This document shows, piece after piece, positions 1 through 10,700 of a stretch of 29,039 nt of DNA. The DNA is taken from the NCBI GenBank assembly GCA_029564465.1, contig JAKQPY010000146.1:1-29039 (forward strand). Reading direction: 5' to 3'. How positions within the stretch are numbered: the stretch's first letter is position 1; each line of letters starts with the position of its first letter. The notes beneath the pieces were generated by a model. That model was not told the DNA's origin, ran no database searches, and worked only from the letters and a program-made list of their open reading frames with translations. A program made the position numbers and the translations under genes. This DNA comes from JAGOEF01 sp029564465. Lineage in GTDB: Bacteria; Bacteroidota; Bacteroidia; Bacteroidales; ML635J-15.

Positions 1-36
1 TGCAGAAAATCAGTTTGTTACCCGGTAATATCTTTT

Positions 37-69
37 TTTGTCTAAAAAAAATCCTGCTCGTAAATTTGC
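37..69 (+). promoter_or_regulatory. Bacteroidota-type promoter of the CDF transporter gene
   Basis: A -33 element TTTG (37-40) and a -7 element TAAATTTGC (61-69) are separated by 20 bases, matching the Bacteroidota housekeeping consensus TTTG-N19-21-TAnnTTTG. Transcription would begin near 76, leaving about 10 nt before the ATG at 86. The promoter therefore lies inside the longer reading frame that could begin at a TTG at 38, which argues against that start. Confidence 0.7.
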
Positions 70-85
70 ACGAAATTCTTATTCA

Positions 86-940
86 ATGAACAAAAAGGTT
101 TCAGTTGCCCGTCTCTCAATTGCGTCAAATACGCTGCTAATTGGTTTGAAATTAACCGTAGGTTTATTGAGCGGGTCGGTAAGCATTATCTCGGAGGCCA
201 TTCACTCGTTGATGGACCTTGTTGCAGCGGTAATTGCCTTTTTTGCGGTTCGGGTCTCCGATATCCCTGCCGACGAAAAACACCCTTACGGGCATGGCAA
301 ATTCGAGAATGTTTCGGGAGTGATAGAGGCATTGCTTATAGTCGGCGCTGCCGTTTGGATTGTTGTGGAGGCGATTCATAAAATTGAAAACCCGGGCGAA
401 CCTGAATTCGTACTGCTTGGGGCAACGGTTATGCTTGTTTCGGCCGTGGTAAATTTTTTCGTGTCGCGAAAGCTGTATAAAGTAGCGAAGGAAACCGATT
501 CGGTAGCCCTCGAGGCCGATGCACTGCACCTGAAAACCGACGTATATACTTCGCTGGGAGTTGGGCTCGGTCTGATATTGCTTTGGATTACCGGAATACC
601 ATTAATCGACCCCATAATTGCCATCCTCGTGGCCTTGCTTATACTCTGGGAATCGTTTCAGTTACTGAAAAAAGCATTCACTCCATTGCTCGATGTTTCG
701 CTCGACGAATCAGAAGTCAGCCGGATTAACGAAATTCTGGCTGCCCGAAATCTGAAGTATCATGACCTGAAGACCCGAAAGGCGGGCAATTATCGTTTTG
801 TTGAATTTCATCTGGAGCTTCCTGCTGGAATGGTTTTGGCAGAAGTTCACCGGCATTGCGACGATATCGAAGAAATTCTGAAGATACAATTCGAGCATCT
901 TACTGTAACCATTCACGTGGAGCCGGCTAATAACGCGTAG
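86..940 (+). CDS. Cation diffusion facilitator (CDF) family transporter
   Basis: Inner-membrane divalent cation/proton antiporter of the CDF family, which exports ions such as Zn, Fe, Co or Mn. The protein (284 aa from this start) has six hydrophobic segments. The two metal-site signatures are visible: HSLMD in TM2 and HLKTD in TM5, each HxxxD. The loop after TM2 carries the typical KHPYGHGKFE segment. A cytoplasmic dimerisation domain follows, ending in VTIHVEP, as expected for this family. Length is normal for a CDF. The frame opens upstream at a TTG (38), but a good promoter sits at 37-69, so the ATG at 86 is preferred. Metal specificity cannot be told from sequence alone. It stands alone, facing the convergent methyltransferase gene at 991. 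Confidence 0.93.
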   Translation: MNKKVSVARLSIASNTLLIGLKLTVGLLSGSVSIISEAIHSLMDLVAAVIAFFAVRVSDIPADEKHPYGHGKFENVSGVIEALLIVGAAVWIVVEAIHKIENPGEPEFVLLGATVMLVSAVVNFFVSRKLYKVAKETDSVALEADALHLKTDVYTSLGVGLGLILLWITGIPLIDPIIAILVALLILWESFQLLKKAFTPLLDVSLDESEVSRINEILAARNLKYHDLKTRKAGNYRFVEFHLELPAGMVLAEVHRHCDDIEEILKIQFEHLTVTIHVEPANNA

Positions 941-990
941 TAAAATTGTAAAACCAGTAATGGGTGTCGAAAAATTACGACAAATTAAAA

Positions 991-1677
991 TCAGGAGGGA
1001 GTTTCTATTTTACGAGCCACAAAAATTTCGAACAATACAAACGGAAAGACCAGCTTTTTCAGGCAAATTATTTCATAACCTTCCTTAAAGGATTCGTTAA
1101 TGGCGGCTATGTTTATTACATGATAATCTCCGGTAAAGCGCTTACCCGCTATTTTTCTGCCAATTCGATACAACCAATTTTCGGAAGGCCCCGAAATAAC
1201 TGCAATACCCCGATCACGTAAGAGACGATTAAAAAGGCGGACATAATCGGGGTAGTTTTCGATATGTTCGAGAACGTCTAAGGCAAAAACAATATCAAAC
1301 GAATTGCTCTCGAGGCTTTTGCTCATTATATCCCCCTCAATGAACCTGATGTTCGGTGGAAAATCGATGCCAGATGAAATCATTCTGAGCGGACTGAATT
1401 CAAGGTCGGAAGCCCAAACTTCAAAATTGTTTTTTGCCAGTAAATAGCTCATTACGCCCGATCCGCAGCCAAAGTCAAGCACCCGTTGTCCGGTTGAGTA
1501 CTTTTGCGCGAATCGGAATGCCAGCCGTAAGCGCTTCCAAAACAAGTAATCAATAAACGGATTTTTATGCGCATAGGCAGGAAAAGCGGCTTCATCCAAT
1601 TCGGCATTATTGGTTTTTTTGAGGATTTCGCTGATCCCTGCCTTGAATTTTCGTTTAACCTCTTTGAATGTTTCCAT
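991..1677 (-). CDS. Class I SAM-dependent methyltransferase
   Basis: A 228-aa protein with a Rossmann-type SAM-binding core. Motif I is VLDFGCGSGVMSYLL (around residue 66 onward), the acidic residue after strand 2 is in the segment VWASDLE, and the post-core motif FDIVFALDVLEHI is typical of the Methyltransf_11/UbiG-like group. The substrate is not recognisable. The basic N-terminus and lack of a signal peptide suggest a cytoplasmic enzyme. It follows the giant surface-protein gene by 59 bases on the same strand, so it could be the last gene of that transcript and might act in surface glycan or lipid modification; this is inference. The start is the ATG at 1677, preceded by no ribosome-binding motif, as is usual in this phylum. 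Confidence 0.85.
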   Translation of the reverse strand: METFKEVKRKFKAGISEILKKTNNAELDEAAFPAYAHKNPFIDYLFWKRLRLAFRFAQKYSTGQRVLDFGCGSGVMSYLLAKNNFEVWASDLEFSPLRMISSGIDFPPNIRFIEGDIMSKSLESNSFDIVFALDVLEHIENYPDYVRLFNRLLRDRGIAVISGPSENWLYRIGRKIAGKRFTGDYHVINIAAINESFKEGYEIICLKKLVFPFVLFEIFVARKIETPS

Positions 1678-1736
1678 TATTATCTCAATTTGCTGAACGA
1701 AAACGCCATGATAACCGATTAGCTTTTTGCAGTATT

Positions 1737-4700
1737 CTAATGTACTACCGTAACAATTCCAATATACGGATTGGCTCCGGTGAGCAAATCGATGGCATAC
1801 ATATAGGGTCCTGTGGGAACAGGTAATCCATCATGGGTTCCATCCCAGAAACCTTCGGTGGCCAGTCCTTCATACAGAATTTGTCCCCATCGGTTAAACA
1901 CCTGGATATAGGCTCTTGGGAACAGATGAATGTTGCCGATAACCCATTCGTCGTTTATACCGTCGCCATTGGGAGTGAATGCGTTGGGAATAATCAGGCA
2001 ATCGCGGAAGGTGTCTTCAAGGTGAATATCGCTTAACAAGTATTCGCAACCATGCGCATCAACCACATTAACCGTGTAATCGCCCTGATACAGGCTGTCG
2101 ATGGGAGAGGAGGGATAGCTGATGCCATTCATTTCGTAAATATAGGGCTCAGTTCCGCCCGTAACTGCAACCAGAATTGACCCATCGTAATTACCAATAC
2201 ACGACGGGTCGGTTGTTGTATAGCTTGCAATTAAAGGTCTGGGTTGTGCGAGAAACACGAGGCTATCGGTACTGCAGCCCTTGGCATCCGTAACGGTTAC
2301 ATTGTAAACACCCTGCCCCAAAAATCTTATGGTTGAGAGATTCACAAAGCTGGTCCCATTGTACCAATAATAGTTGTAAGGTGGTGTTCCTCCCTGAGCG
2401 ACAGCATTTATTTCGCCGTCAGTGTCCTGATAGCAACTAATGGGTGTGATATTTAACAGAACAGACAAAGGCGCAGATGGCTGGGCAATGGTAAAGTCAA
2501 TAACTTCAACACATTGATTATGGTCGCTGACACTTACCTGATAGTTTCCGGCAAGCATATTGATAATCTGATATCCGCTCTGACCGCTACTCCAGGCGGC
2601 ATAGTAAGGGGGAACCCCACCCGATATGGCAACTTGTGCCGATCCGGTGGCATCGCCATAGCAGCTTACAGGAACCGTAGTTACAGCAGCATTCAGTTGT
2701 CCCGGCTGGTCAATTGTTTTGCCAGATGAACCCGTACAACCCCAAGCGTCAGTAATAGTCAGGTTGTACTCACCGGCAACCAGTCCGGTAATAACAGCTG
2801 TATTACCGCCCGTCGACCACTGATAGGTAAACAATGGAGTTCCATTAGGCATCGAACCGCTTAGTGAACCGGTGGCGTCCCCGAAACATAATATCTGACC
2901 CGTTTGAGAAATAACCACAGGGTTCGACCCTGAAGCCATAATCTGGAAGCCGTCGTGGAAGGTGCAACCATTAAAGTCGGTGATACTTACCTCGTAATAA
3001 CCTGCGGACAATCCGGTAATAGCATTGGTTACAGCGCCCGTACTCCACAAGTAGGTAAATGGAGCGGTTCCGCCCTGTGGCAGAAGCGTAATGCTGCCAG
3101 GGCTTGTGCCGCAATTCACATGCTGAATGCTTGCTCCGGGTACAATCGCATTGGGCTCATTAATTACTACCTGCTGAATGCTGGTGCACAGATGGTCATC
3201 AGTAATGGTAACGTGATAGGTTCCTGCACTCAGGTTATTTACGGATGGTCCCGTACTTGAGCTTTCGTCATCCCAAAGATAGGTATACGGCATGGTGCCG
3301 CCTGTCACACCGATGTTCACAAATCCGTTGTTTCCGCCAAAACAGCTGACATGGCCAATATTGGCAATAGTCATCGATATATTTTCGGGTTGCGTTATAC
3401 TGAAATTCGATAACTGATTACAGCCGTTATCGTCGGTAACCAATACCGACCAATTGCCGGCAGGAATATTATTTACTGATGAACCTGTCCCTCCGTTGGG
3501 AGTATTCCACTGATATGTGTATGGTTCGGTACCCCCTGAAACATTGACCATTGCACTTCCGTTTTCGTAACCAAAACAGCTGGCATTTGATAATACAACC
3601 GGGGTGGAAAGCAACTGATCGGGTTGCAGCAAATTGAATTGCGCTACATGGGTGCAACCCCTCGAATCGCTTACGGTAACTGAATAATTACCGGCAACAA
3701 CATTCAATAAATCCTGAGTGGTCGACGAAGGTGTGTTACTCCAGGTGTAAGAATAAGGTGACAGACCAGAGCTCACACTGATATAGATGCTTCCGTTGGC
3801 ATTCCCATAACATAATGGCTCCGTTAAATTATCGGTAGTAACTTCGGGAACCGGATATACAATGGTTGTGTATTCGGCAGTATCGCGACAACCAAATCCA
3901 TCGGTATACACATAAATAATTTCGTGCATACCTGTTCCGGCAGTCTGCGGATTAAAGGTACTTCCGCCAATACCGTCCCCGCTGAAAACGCCCCCCGCGG
4001 GCAGTCCAACAAGTACTGAACTTCCATCGTTGAGACAGTAATGATTGTTAATACCACTGAAGCTGGCCACAGGCAATGCATGAACCGTAAATAATTTGGT
4101 TACCACACTGCTGCATCCATTCAGGTTGGTATAGCTGTAGGTGATAGTATGAGTTCCAATACCTGCCGCTGCAGGATTGAACTGGTTGCCGGTAATGCCA
4201 TTGCCGCTTAAAACCCCACCTGCCGGACTGACAACCACAACAACCGAAGGTTCATTCAGACAGAATTCAGTATCAGCGTTGGTTATACTAAGATTGGTGG
4301 TGTTGTTAACCGTAATATTGTGTGTGTCGAATGCCAGACAATTTCCGTTAGAAATTGTGAACACAATCTGATGATTGCCTGTACCGGCAACTGAAGGATC
4401 GAATATTCCATCAGTTACATTAATAATACCGGGTCCGCTCCAGCTTCCTCCCGACAGGTTTACACCAAAATCAATAGTTGATTGGTTGATACATGCCGAA
4501 ACAGGACCAGAAATTTGGGGTTCCGGATTATCATAAACAGTAATAACATGCTGGTCACTGTCGGTGCACGGCCCATTGCTTACCGTGTAGGTAATGGTAT
4601 GAATTCCCGGGCCTGCAGTCGCGGGGTTGAATGTTCCGTTAAGCGTGTTTACGATTCCGGTGCCACTCCAGGTACCACCGGGACTGACTGCACTCAGGTT

Positions 4701-7700
4701 TACCTGACTGTTGGTTTCGCAGAAGCTGGCAGGACCGGAGATCGTAGCATCAACAGCTTGATATACCTGAATGTTTTGATCGTCACTTGCTGAACATGCT
4801 CCTTGCGTAAATGTATAATTTACGGTGTATACACCCGGAGTCAGACTGGTCATGGTAAACAAACCGGTTGCCGGATTGGTAATACCGGTACCGCTCCATA
4901 TACCCCCTGCCGGTGTCGCATTCAGAGTGACACTGCCTGTTGTCTGGCAATAGGGTCCGGTGCTGGTGATGGTAACAACAGGATATGCCGACACAGTGAT
5001 AAAAGTTGTATCATCATCGGTGCAATTACCATTGCTTATGGTATAAATTATGGCATGTGTTCCCGGACCGGCAATTCCCGGATTGAAGGCTCCGGTAGTG
5101 GTGTTTATTATTCCAGTCCCTGACCATAAGCCTCCGGCTGAAGCGGCTGACAGGGTTTGTGTTGCTTCAGTCTGACAGAATGGTCCCGCAGGCGAAATGG
5201 TCGCATCAAGCCAATCGGAGACAATAACAGTTATATCGTCGTTTGATGTGCACATTCCATTCGTCAGGGTGTAGGTTATGATGTGAGTTCCTTCTCCTGC
5301 AATACCCGGATTAAATGCTCCCGTACCGGAATTTGTGATACCGTTTCCGGACCAGACTCCACCGGCGATACTGCTGCTAAAGTTTATTGGGGAGTCGTTT
5401 TCGCAGAAATTGGTTGAGCCGCTTATTACAGGAACCTCATAATCATCAACATGAATTATCTCGGTATCGCTATCGGAACAACCTCCATTGGTAACGGAAT
5501 AAGTAATGGTATGATTTCCGGGTCCTGCAATTCCCGGGTTAAATGTTCCGAGAATTGCACTGGTAATACCGGTGCCACTCCATGTCCCTGCAGGGCTGAC
5601 AGCCGTCAGGTTTATTGCAGCCTGTGTCTCACAGAAAGGTCCGGCAGGACTTATGGTAGCATTTACAACTGAGGATACAGTCAGATTGGCAGATGATGTT
5701 GAAGTGCAGGCGCCATTACCCACAGTATAAGTAATGTTGTGAACTCCTACTCCGGCAACAACAGGGCTGAAAGTGCCGGTTGCGGGGTTGGTGATTCCGG
5801 TGCCCGCCCATGTACCACCCGGCGTGGCTGCCGTAAGATTTACAGGTGCCTGATTAGCACAGAAAGGCCCTGCAGGTGTAATTGTTGAATTGGGATTATC
5901 GTCAACCACAATTACAACAGAGGCGTTGTCGGAGCATACCCCATTGCTAACGCTGTAGCTGATGGTGTGCGAACCATTTCCTGCCAGAATGGGATTGAAT
6001 AAACCTGTTGTTGGGTTTATAATGCCCGTTCCCGACCATGTTCCTCCTGCTGAGGCTGCCGAAAGAGTAACGGCTGTCTGATTTTCGCAGAATGGTCCGG
6101 CTGGAGTGATACTTGCGTCAACGGCTGCATCCACGTGTAGGGTAGTGGTTCCGGTTGAGGAGCAGGCTCCTGCCAGCATAGTATACGAAATAATGTGATT
6201 TCCGGCACCGGCAATACCCGGAGCAAAAGTGCCGGTGACCGTGTTTGTGATACCGGTTCCCGACCACGTACCTCCGGCAGTAGCAGCTGTGAGGTTGAGC
6301 GGTGCGGCATCGGAGCAGAAAGGTCCTGCCGGGGTAATACCGGCATTGGGAATTGCATCGACATGAATAGTTTCAGTGTCGTTGTCGCTGCATTCGCCAT
6401 TCAGGGTTGTGTAAGTAATTATATGGTTTCCAGAACCGGCAACACCGGGATTGAAAACACCTGTGGCAGTATTCGTGATACCTGTTCCTGCCCAAAGACC
6501 TCCGGCTCCGGCAGCTGTAAGGCTGACAGGCAACGCATCAGCGCAGAAAGGTCCTGCCGGCGTAATCGCAGCACTGATGATGTCATCGACATGAATGCTG
6601 ATATTATCGGAATTCGTGCAGGCACCGTTGTTAATCTGGTAGGTGATATTATGATCTCCCTGAGCGGCAATGCCCGGATCAAAAGTGCCGGTGGCAGCAT
6701 TGGTGATACCTGTTCCGGTCCATGTGCCTCCGGCTGTGGCTGCTGTAAGGTTTATCGCTGCTTCGTTTTCGCAGAAGGGTCCCGCAGGTGAGATAACTGC
6801 CGAAAGAGTATCATCGACGGAAATAGTTTCGTTGTCCGAGTCGAAACAGGCAATATTTCCCACACTGTAGGTGATAATATGGTTTCCTGATCCAGCAATT
6901 CCGGGGTTAAATTCTCCGGTTGACGCATTTATAATACCGGTTCCGCTCCATGTTCCACCTGGGGTAACAGCTGTCATGATAATTGTAGCACCTGAAATGC
7001 ATTGTGTAGCTACGGGACTTATTTCAGCATCTACTACTGTATTATAAACCCAAACTGTTACAGTGTCATAAGAAATACATGAGCCACTGGTAATCTGATA
7101 CACGATTTCGTGACCACCAGCCCCGGCAGTTGCCGGATCAAACAAACCGGTATTGACATCGGTTATTCCGGTGCCACTCCATGTGCCGCCCGGATTCAGA
7201 GAGGATAAATTACTTGCTGCATCAGTGATACAGAATGGTCCGGGAGGTGTAATTGAAGCATTTATTGCTGCATCAACCAGAATGTTTTCGGTTTGAGTAT
7301 CAGAACATGTTCCCACACTAACTGCGTAGGTTATGGTGTGTAATCCCGGCCCGGCAATTTCCGGATCAAATATTCCGATTGTTGCATTAATAATACCTGT
7401 TCCGCTCCAGGTGCCTCCGGCTGTTACTGCTGAAAGTGTGACAGCATTATCATACTGGCATAATGGGCCGGCTGCGGTAAAATTTGCATCAACATTTGCA
7501 TCCACATGCACTGTAATCTGACTTTGCACGTTGCATGCGCCGCTGTTCACGGTATAGGTAAGCACATGATTTCCGGGACCAGCTGTTGCCGGGCTGAAAA
7601 TACCGGCGGCTGCATCAACAATACCGGTTCCGGTCCAGTTCCCGCCGGCAGGGCTGAAACTGAGGGTGACATCGGGATTAGTCTGACAGTAAGGTCCGGC

Positions 7701-10700
7701 GGGTGTCAGCGAAATAACAGGCAACACATCCACATGAATCATTGTGTTTTGGGTGTCGTTACATGCACCGTTTACCACCGTATAGGTGATGGTGTGATTT
7801 CCGGGTCCGGCAACGGCAGGATTGAAGGTGCCGTTAACGGGGTTGGTAATACCTGTACCCGACCATGTACCACCGGCTGATGCTCCGCTGAGATTTACCG
7901 GAGCTGCATTCTGACAGAAAGGTCCGGCAGGAGTAATAGCCGCACTTACGGCAGCATTAACATGGATAGTACGGGTTGCTGTACTGGTACAAACACCATT
8001 GGTAATATTATATGTGATAACATGATTTCCTGCACCGGCAATTGATGGTGAAAATTCACCCGTAGCAGCATTTACAATACCTGTACCACTCCAGGTACCT
8101 CCCGGATTGGTAGCGCTGAGGTTTACATTGGCGCCCGAAGTACAGAAAGGTCCGGCCGGTACAATTGAGGCCAGTGTGAAAACATCCACGTGAATGGTAA
8201 TGTTATCGATGTCGCTGCAGCTGCCGTTGCTTACCTGATAAGTAATAACATGGTTTCCCGGACCAGCCACAGCGGGGTCGAATACACCCGTTGCTGTGTT
8301 AATAACTCCGGTTCCACTCCATGTTCCTCCCGCAGAGGCTGCGCTGAGCGAAACGGCAGCCTGATTCTGACAGAAGGGACCGGCAGCAATAATAGTTGCA
8401 TCACTGGTGTTATCAACCTGAATTATTTCGGTATCTGAACTGATGCAGGCTCCATTGACAATGGTGTAAGTGATGGTGTGGCTGCCACCCCCTGCGATGG
8501 ATGGGTTAAAAAGTCCGGTTACCGGATTGGTAATACCGGTTCCGCTCCAGGTGCCTCCCGGAGTTGCAGCGGAAAGGTTGAAGGGAGCATTCGAAATACA
8601 TTGGGCTGCAACCGGAGCAATGGTCGCATCCAACAGGCAGTCTACATGAATGGTTTCAGTGTCGCTGTTTACACAGGCACCATTTGTACGGGTATAGGTA
8701 ATTACATGGTCTCCGCATCCGGCCAGTGCAGGGTTAAAGACTCCGGCAGCCGATACCCCGGTTCCGGACCAAACCCCACCTGCTGTGGCTGCAGTAAGTG
8801 TAACACTACTTGCGTTCTGACAGAACGGACCCGCAGGTGTAATCGTTGGATTGGTGGTTGCATCCACATGCACTGTAATCTGACTTTGCACGTTGCATGC
8901 GCCGCTGATTACGGTATAGGTAAGCACATGATTTCCGGGACCAGCTGTTGCCGGGCTGAAAATACCGGCTGCTGCATCAACAATACCGGTTCCGGTCCAG
9001 TTCCCGCCGGCAGGGCTGAAACTGAGGGTGATATCGGGATTCGTCTGACAGTAAGGTCCGGCGGGTGTCAGCGAAATAACAGGCAACACATCCACATGAA
9101 TTATTGAGTTTTGGGTGTCGTTACATGCACCGTTTACCACCGTATAGGTGATGGTGTGATTTCCGGGTCCGGCAACGGCAGGATTGAAGGTTCCGTTAAC
9201 GGGGTTGGTAATACCTGTACCCGACCATGTACCACCGGCCGACGCTCCGCTGAGATTTACCGGAGCTGCATTCTGACAGAAAGGTCCGGCAGGAGTAATA
9301 GCCGCACTTACGGCAGCATCAACATGAATAGTAATTGTTGAAGAACTGGTGCATGTGCCGTTTACCAGTGAATAACTTATTATGTGATTTCCAGTGCCGG
9401 CAACCAATGGAGTGAATTCACCGGTAACACTGTTTGTTATACCTGTGCCACTCCAAGTACCTCCGGGAGTTAATGCGCTCAGCGATACAGCTGCATCATT
9501 GATACAGTAAGGGCCTGCTGGCGTGATGAATGGGTCGGGAACAGCATCAACATGAAGTATAATTGTGTCACTATCGTAACAAACACCTGAATAAACCTCA
9601 TACACTATCTGGTGATTTCCGGCTCCTGATATTGCAGGACTGAATATGCCAAGATTGGGATCGGTAATACCGGTTCCATTCCAGACACCACCGGAGTCGG
9701 TTGCAGTCAGAGTAAGAGGAATGCTGTTTTCACAAACGGCTCCGGGGTTTGTAATGCTAGCATCCGCAAGACTATCAACCTGAATTATCAGCTGGGGTTC
9801 CGATAAACAGGTACCATCTGCCAAACTATACGTGATTGTGTGGTTTCCCTGTCCGGCAACCGTTGGGTCAAAAATACCGGTTGTTGAATTCGTAATTCCG
9901 ACTCCTGACCAGGTGCCTCCCGATAGATTTGCAAGCAGCATTTCGGCAGGCTGACTAATGCAATAAGGGCCGGCCGGGGTAAGCGATACCTGAGGAACTG
10001 AATCAATGTGAATTAAAATACTATCAGCATCAAAACAAGATACATTGCCAACGTTATAAACAATCCAATGGCTTCCGGCTCCGGCAGCCGCTGGTGAAAA
10101 ATTACCGGAGACTGCATTGGTAATACCGGTTCCGCTCCATGTACCTCCCGAAGTCACAGCCTGAAGTAAAATGTCAGACTCATTCTGACACATGTCTGCA
10201 ACTGGAGTAATAGTAGCATCAACGATTACATAAACGCTAACCACTATTGAATCAATGTCGGTACAAATACCGCTGGTTATGGTATAATATACCCAGTGAC
10301 TGCCCACACCTGCTGTAGCCGGGTCGAACATTCCGGTTGAAGCATTGGTAATGCCCGAACCCGACCAAGTTCCACCTGGATTGGTTGCAAGAATTTGTTC
10401 CGGTGGGTCTGACAAACAAAATGGACCCGGATTAACGATTGTTGCATCGATGGCTGGGTCAACATGAATGCTTACATTGGAAGAATCACTGCAAAAGCCA
10501 TTCGTTAATATGTATTCGATATTGTGATCGCCAACTCCTGCAATAGCAGGGTTAAACCATCCCAATGCATTGTTGGTAATACCATTGCCCGACCATTGGC
10601 CTCCGGTTTGCACCGGAACAAAAATCTGCACGGCATCGCTGGTACAAAATGGTCCTGTGGTCAGAATGCCTGCATCAGGAATAGTATCAACAGTTACGTT

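Larger units (their letters stand above)
3856..10680 (-). repeat. Tandem array of about 30 Ig-like repeat units within the giant adhesin
   Basis: About 6.8 kb of coding DNA is made of about 30 in-frame units averaging 228 bases (76 aa). I counted units from the conserved PxGPFC-like start to the I-x-V-D end. Core positions are GGTWSGTGI, a TG-F-(N/D/S)P segment, GxHxITY and a C-terminal GxC. Each unit holds two cysteines about 45 residues apart, suggesting one disulfide per domain (inference). Units towards the N-terminal and C-terminal ends are more divergent, and the middle ones are most alike. The DNA copies differ by many synonymous changes, except for the duplicated pair noted separately. 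Confidence 0.88.

Noticed and set aside
965..982. TGTCG-N8-CGACA hairpin between the CDF and methyltransferase genes as a terminator
   Set aside because: Only a 5-bp stem with an AT-rich loop and no T-run; too weak to call.
6195..9341. Several plus-strand frames of 70-209 codons opposite the giant adhesin
   Set aside because: They are antisense shadows of the 228-base repeats: they recur with the same spacing as the units, have no family signatures, and run against a strongly supported minus-strand gene.
3856..10680. Regularly spaced repeats that could be mistaken for a CRISPR-like or satellite array
   Set aside because: The period is about 228 bases in one continuous reading frame with protein-level conservation, so this is a domain repeat and not a direct-repeat/spacer array.
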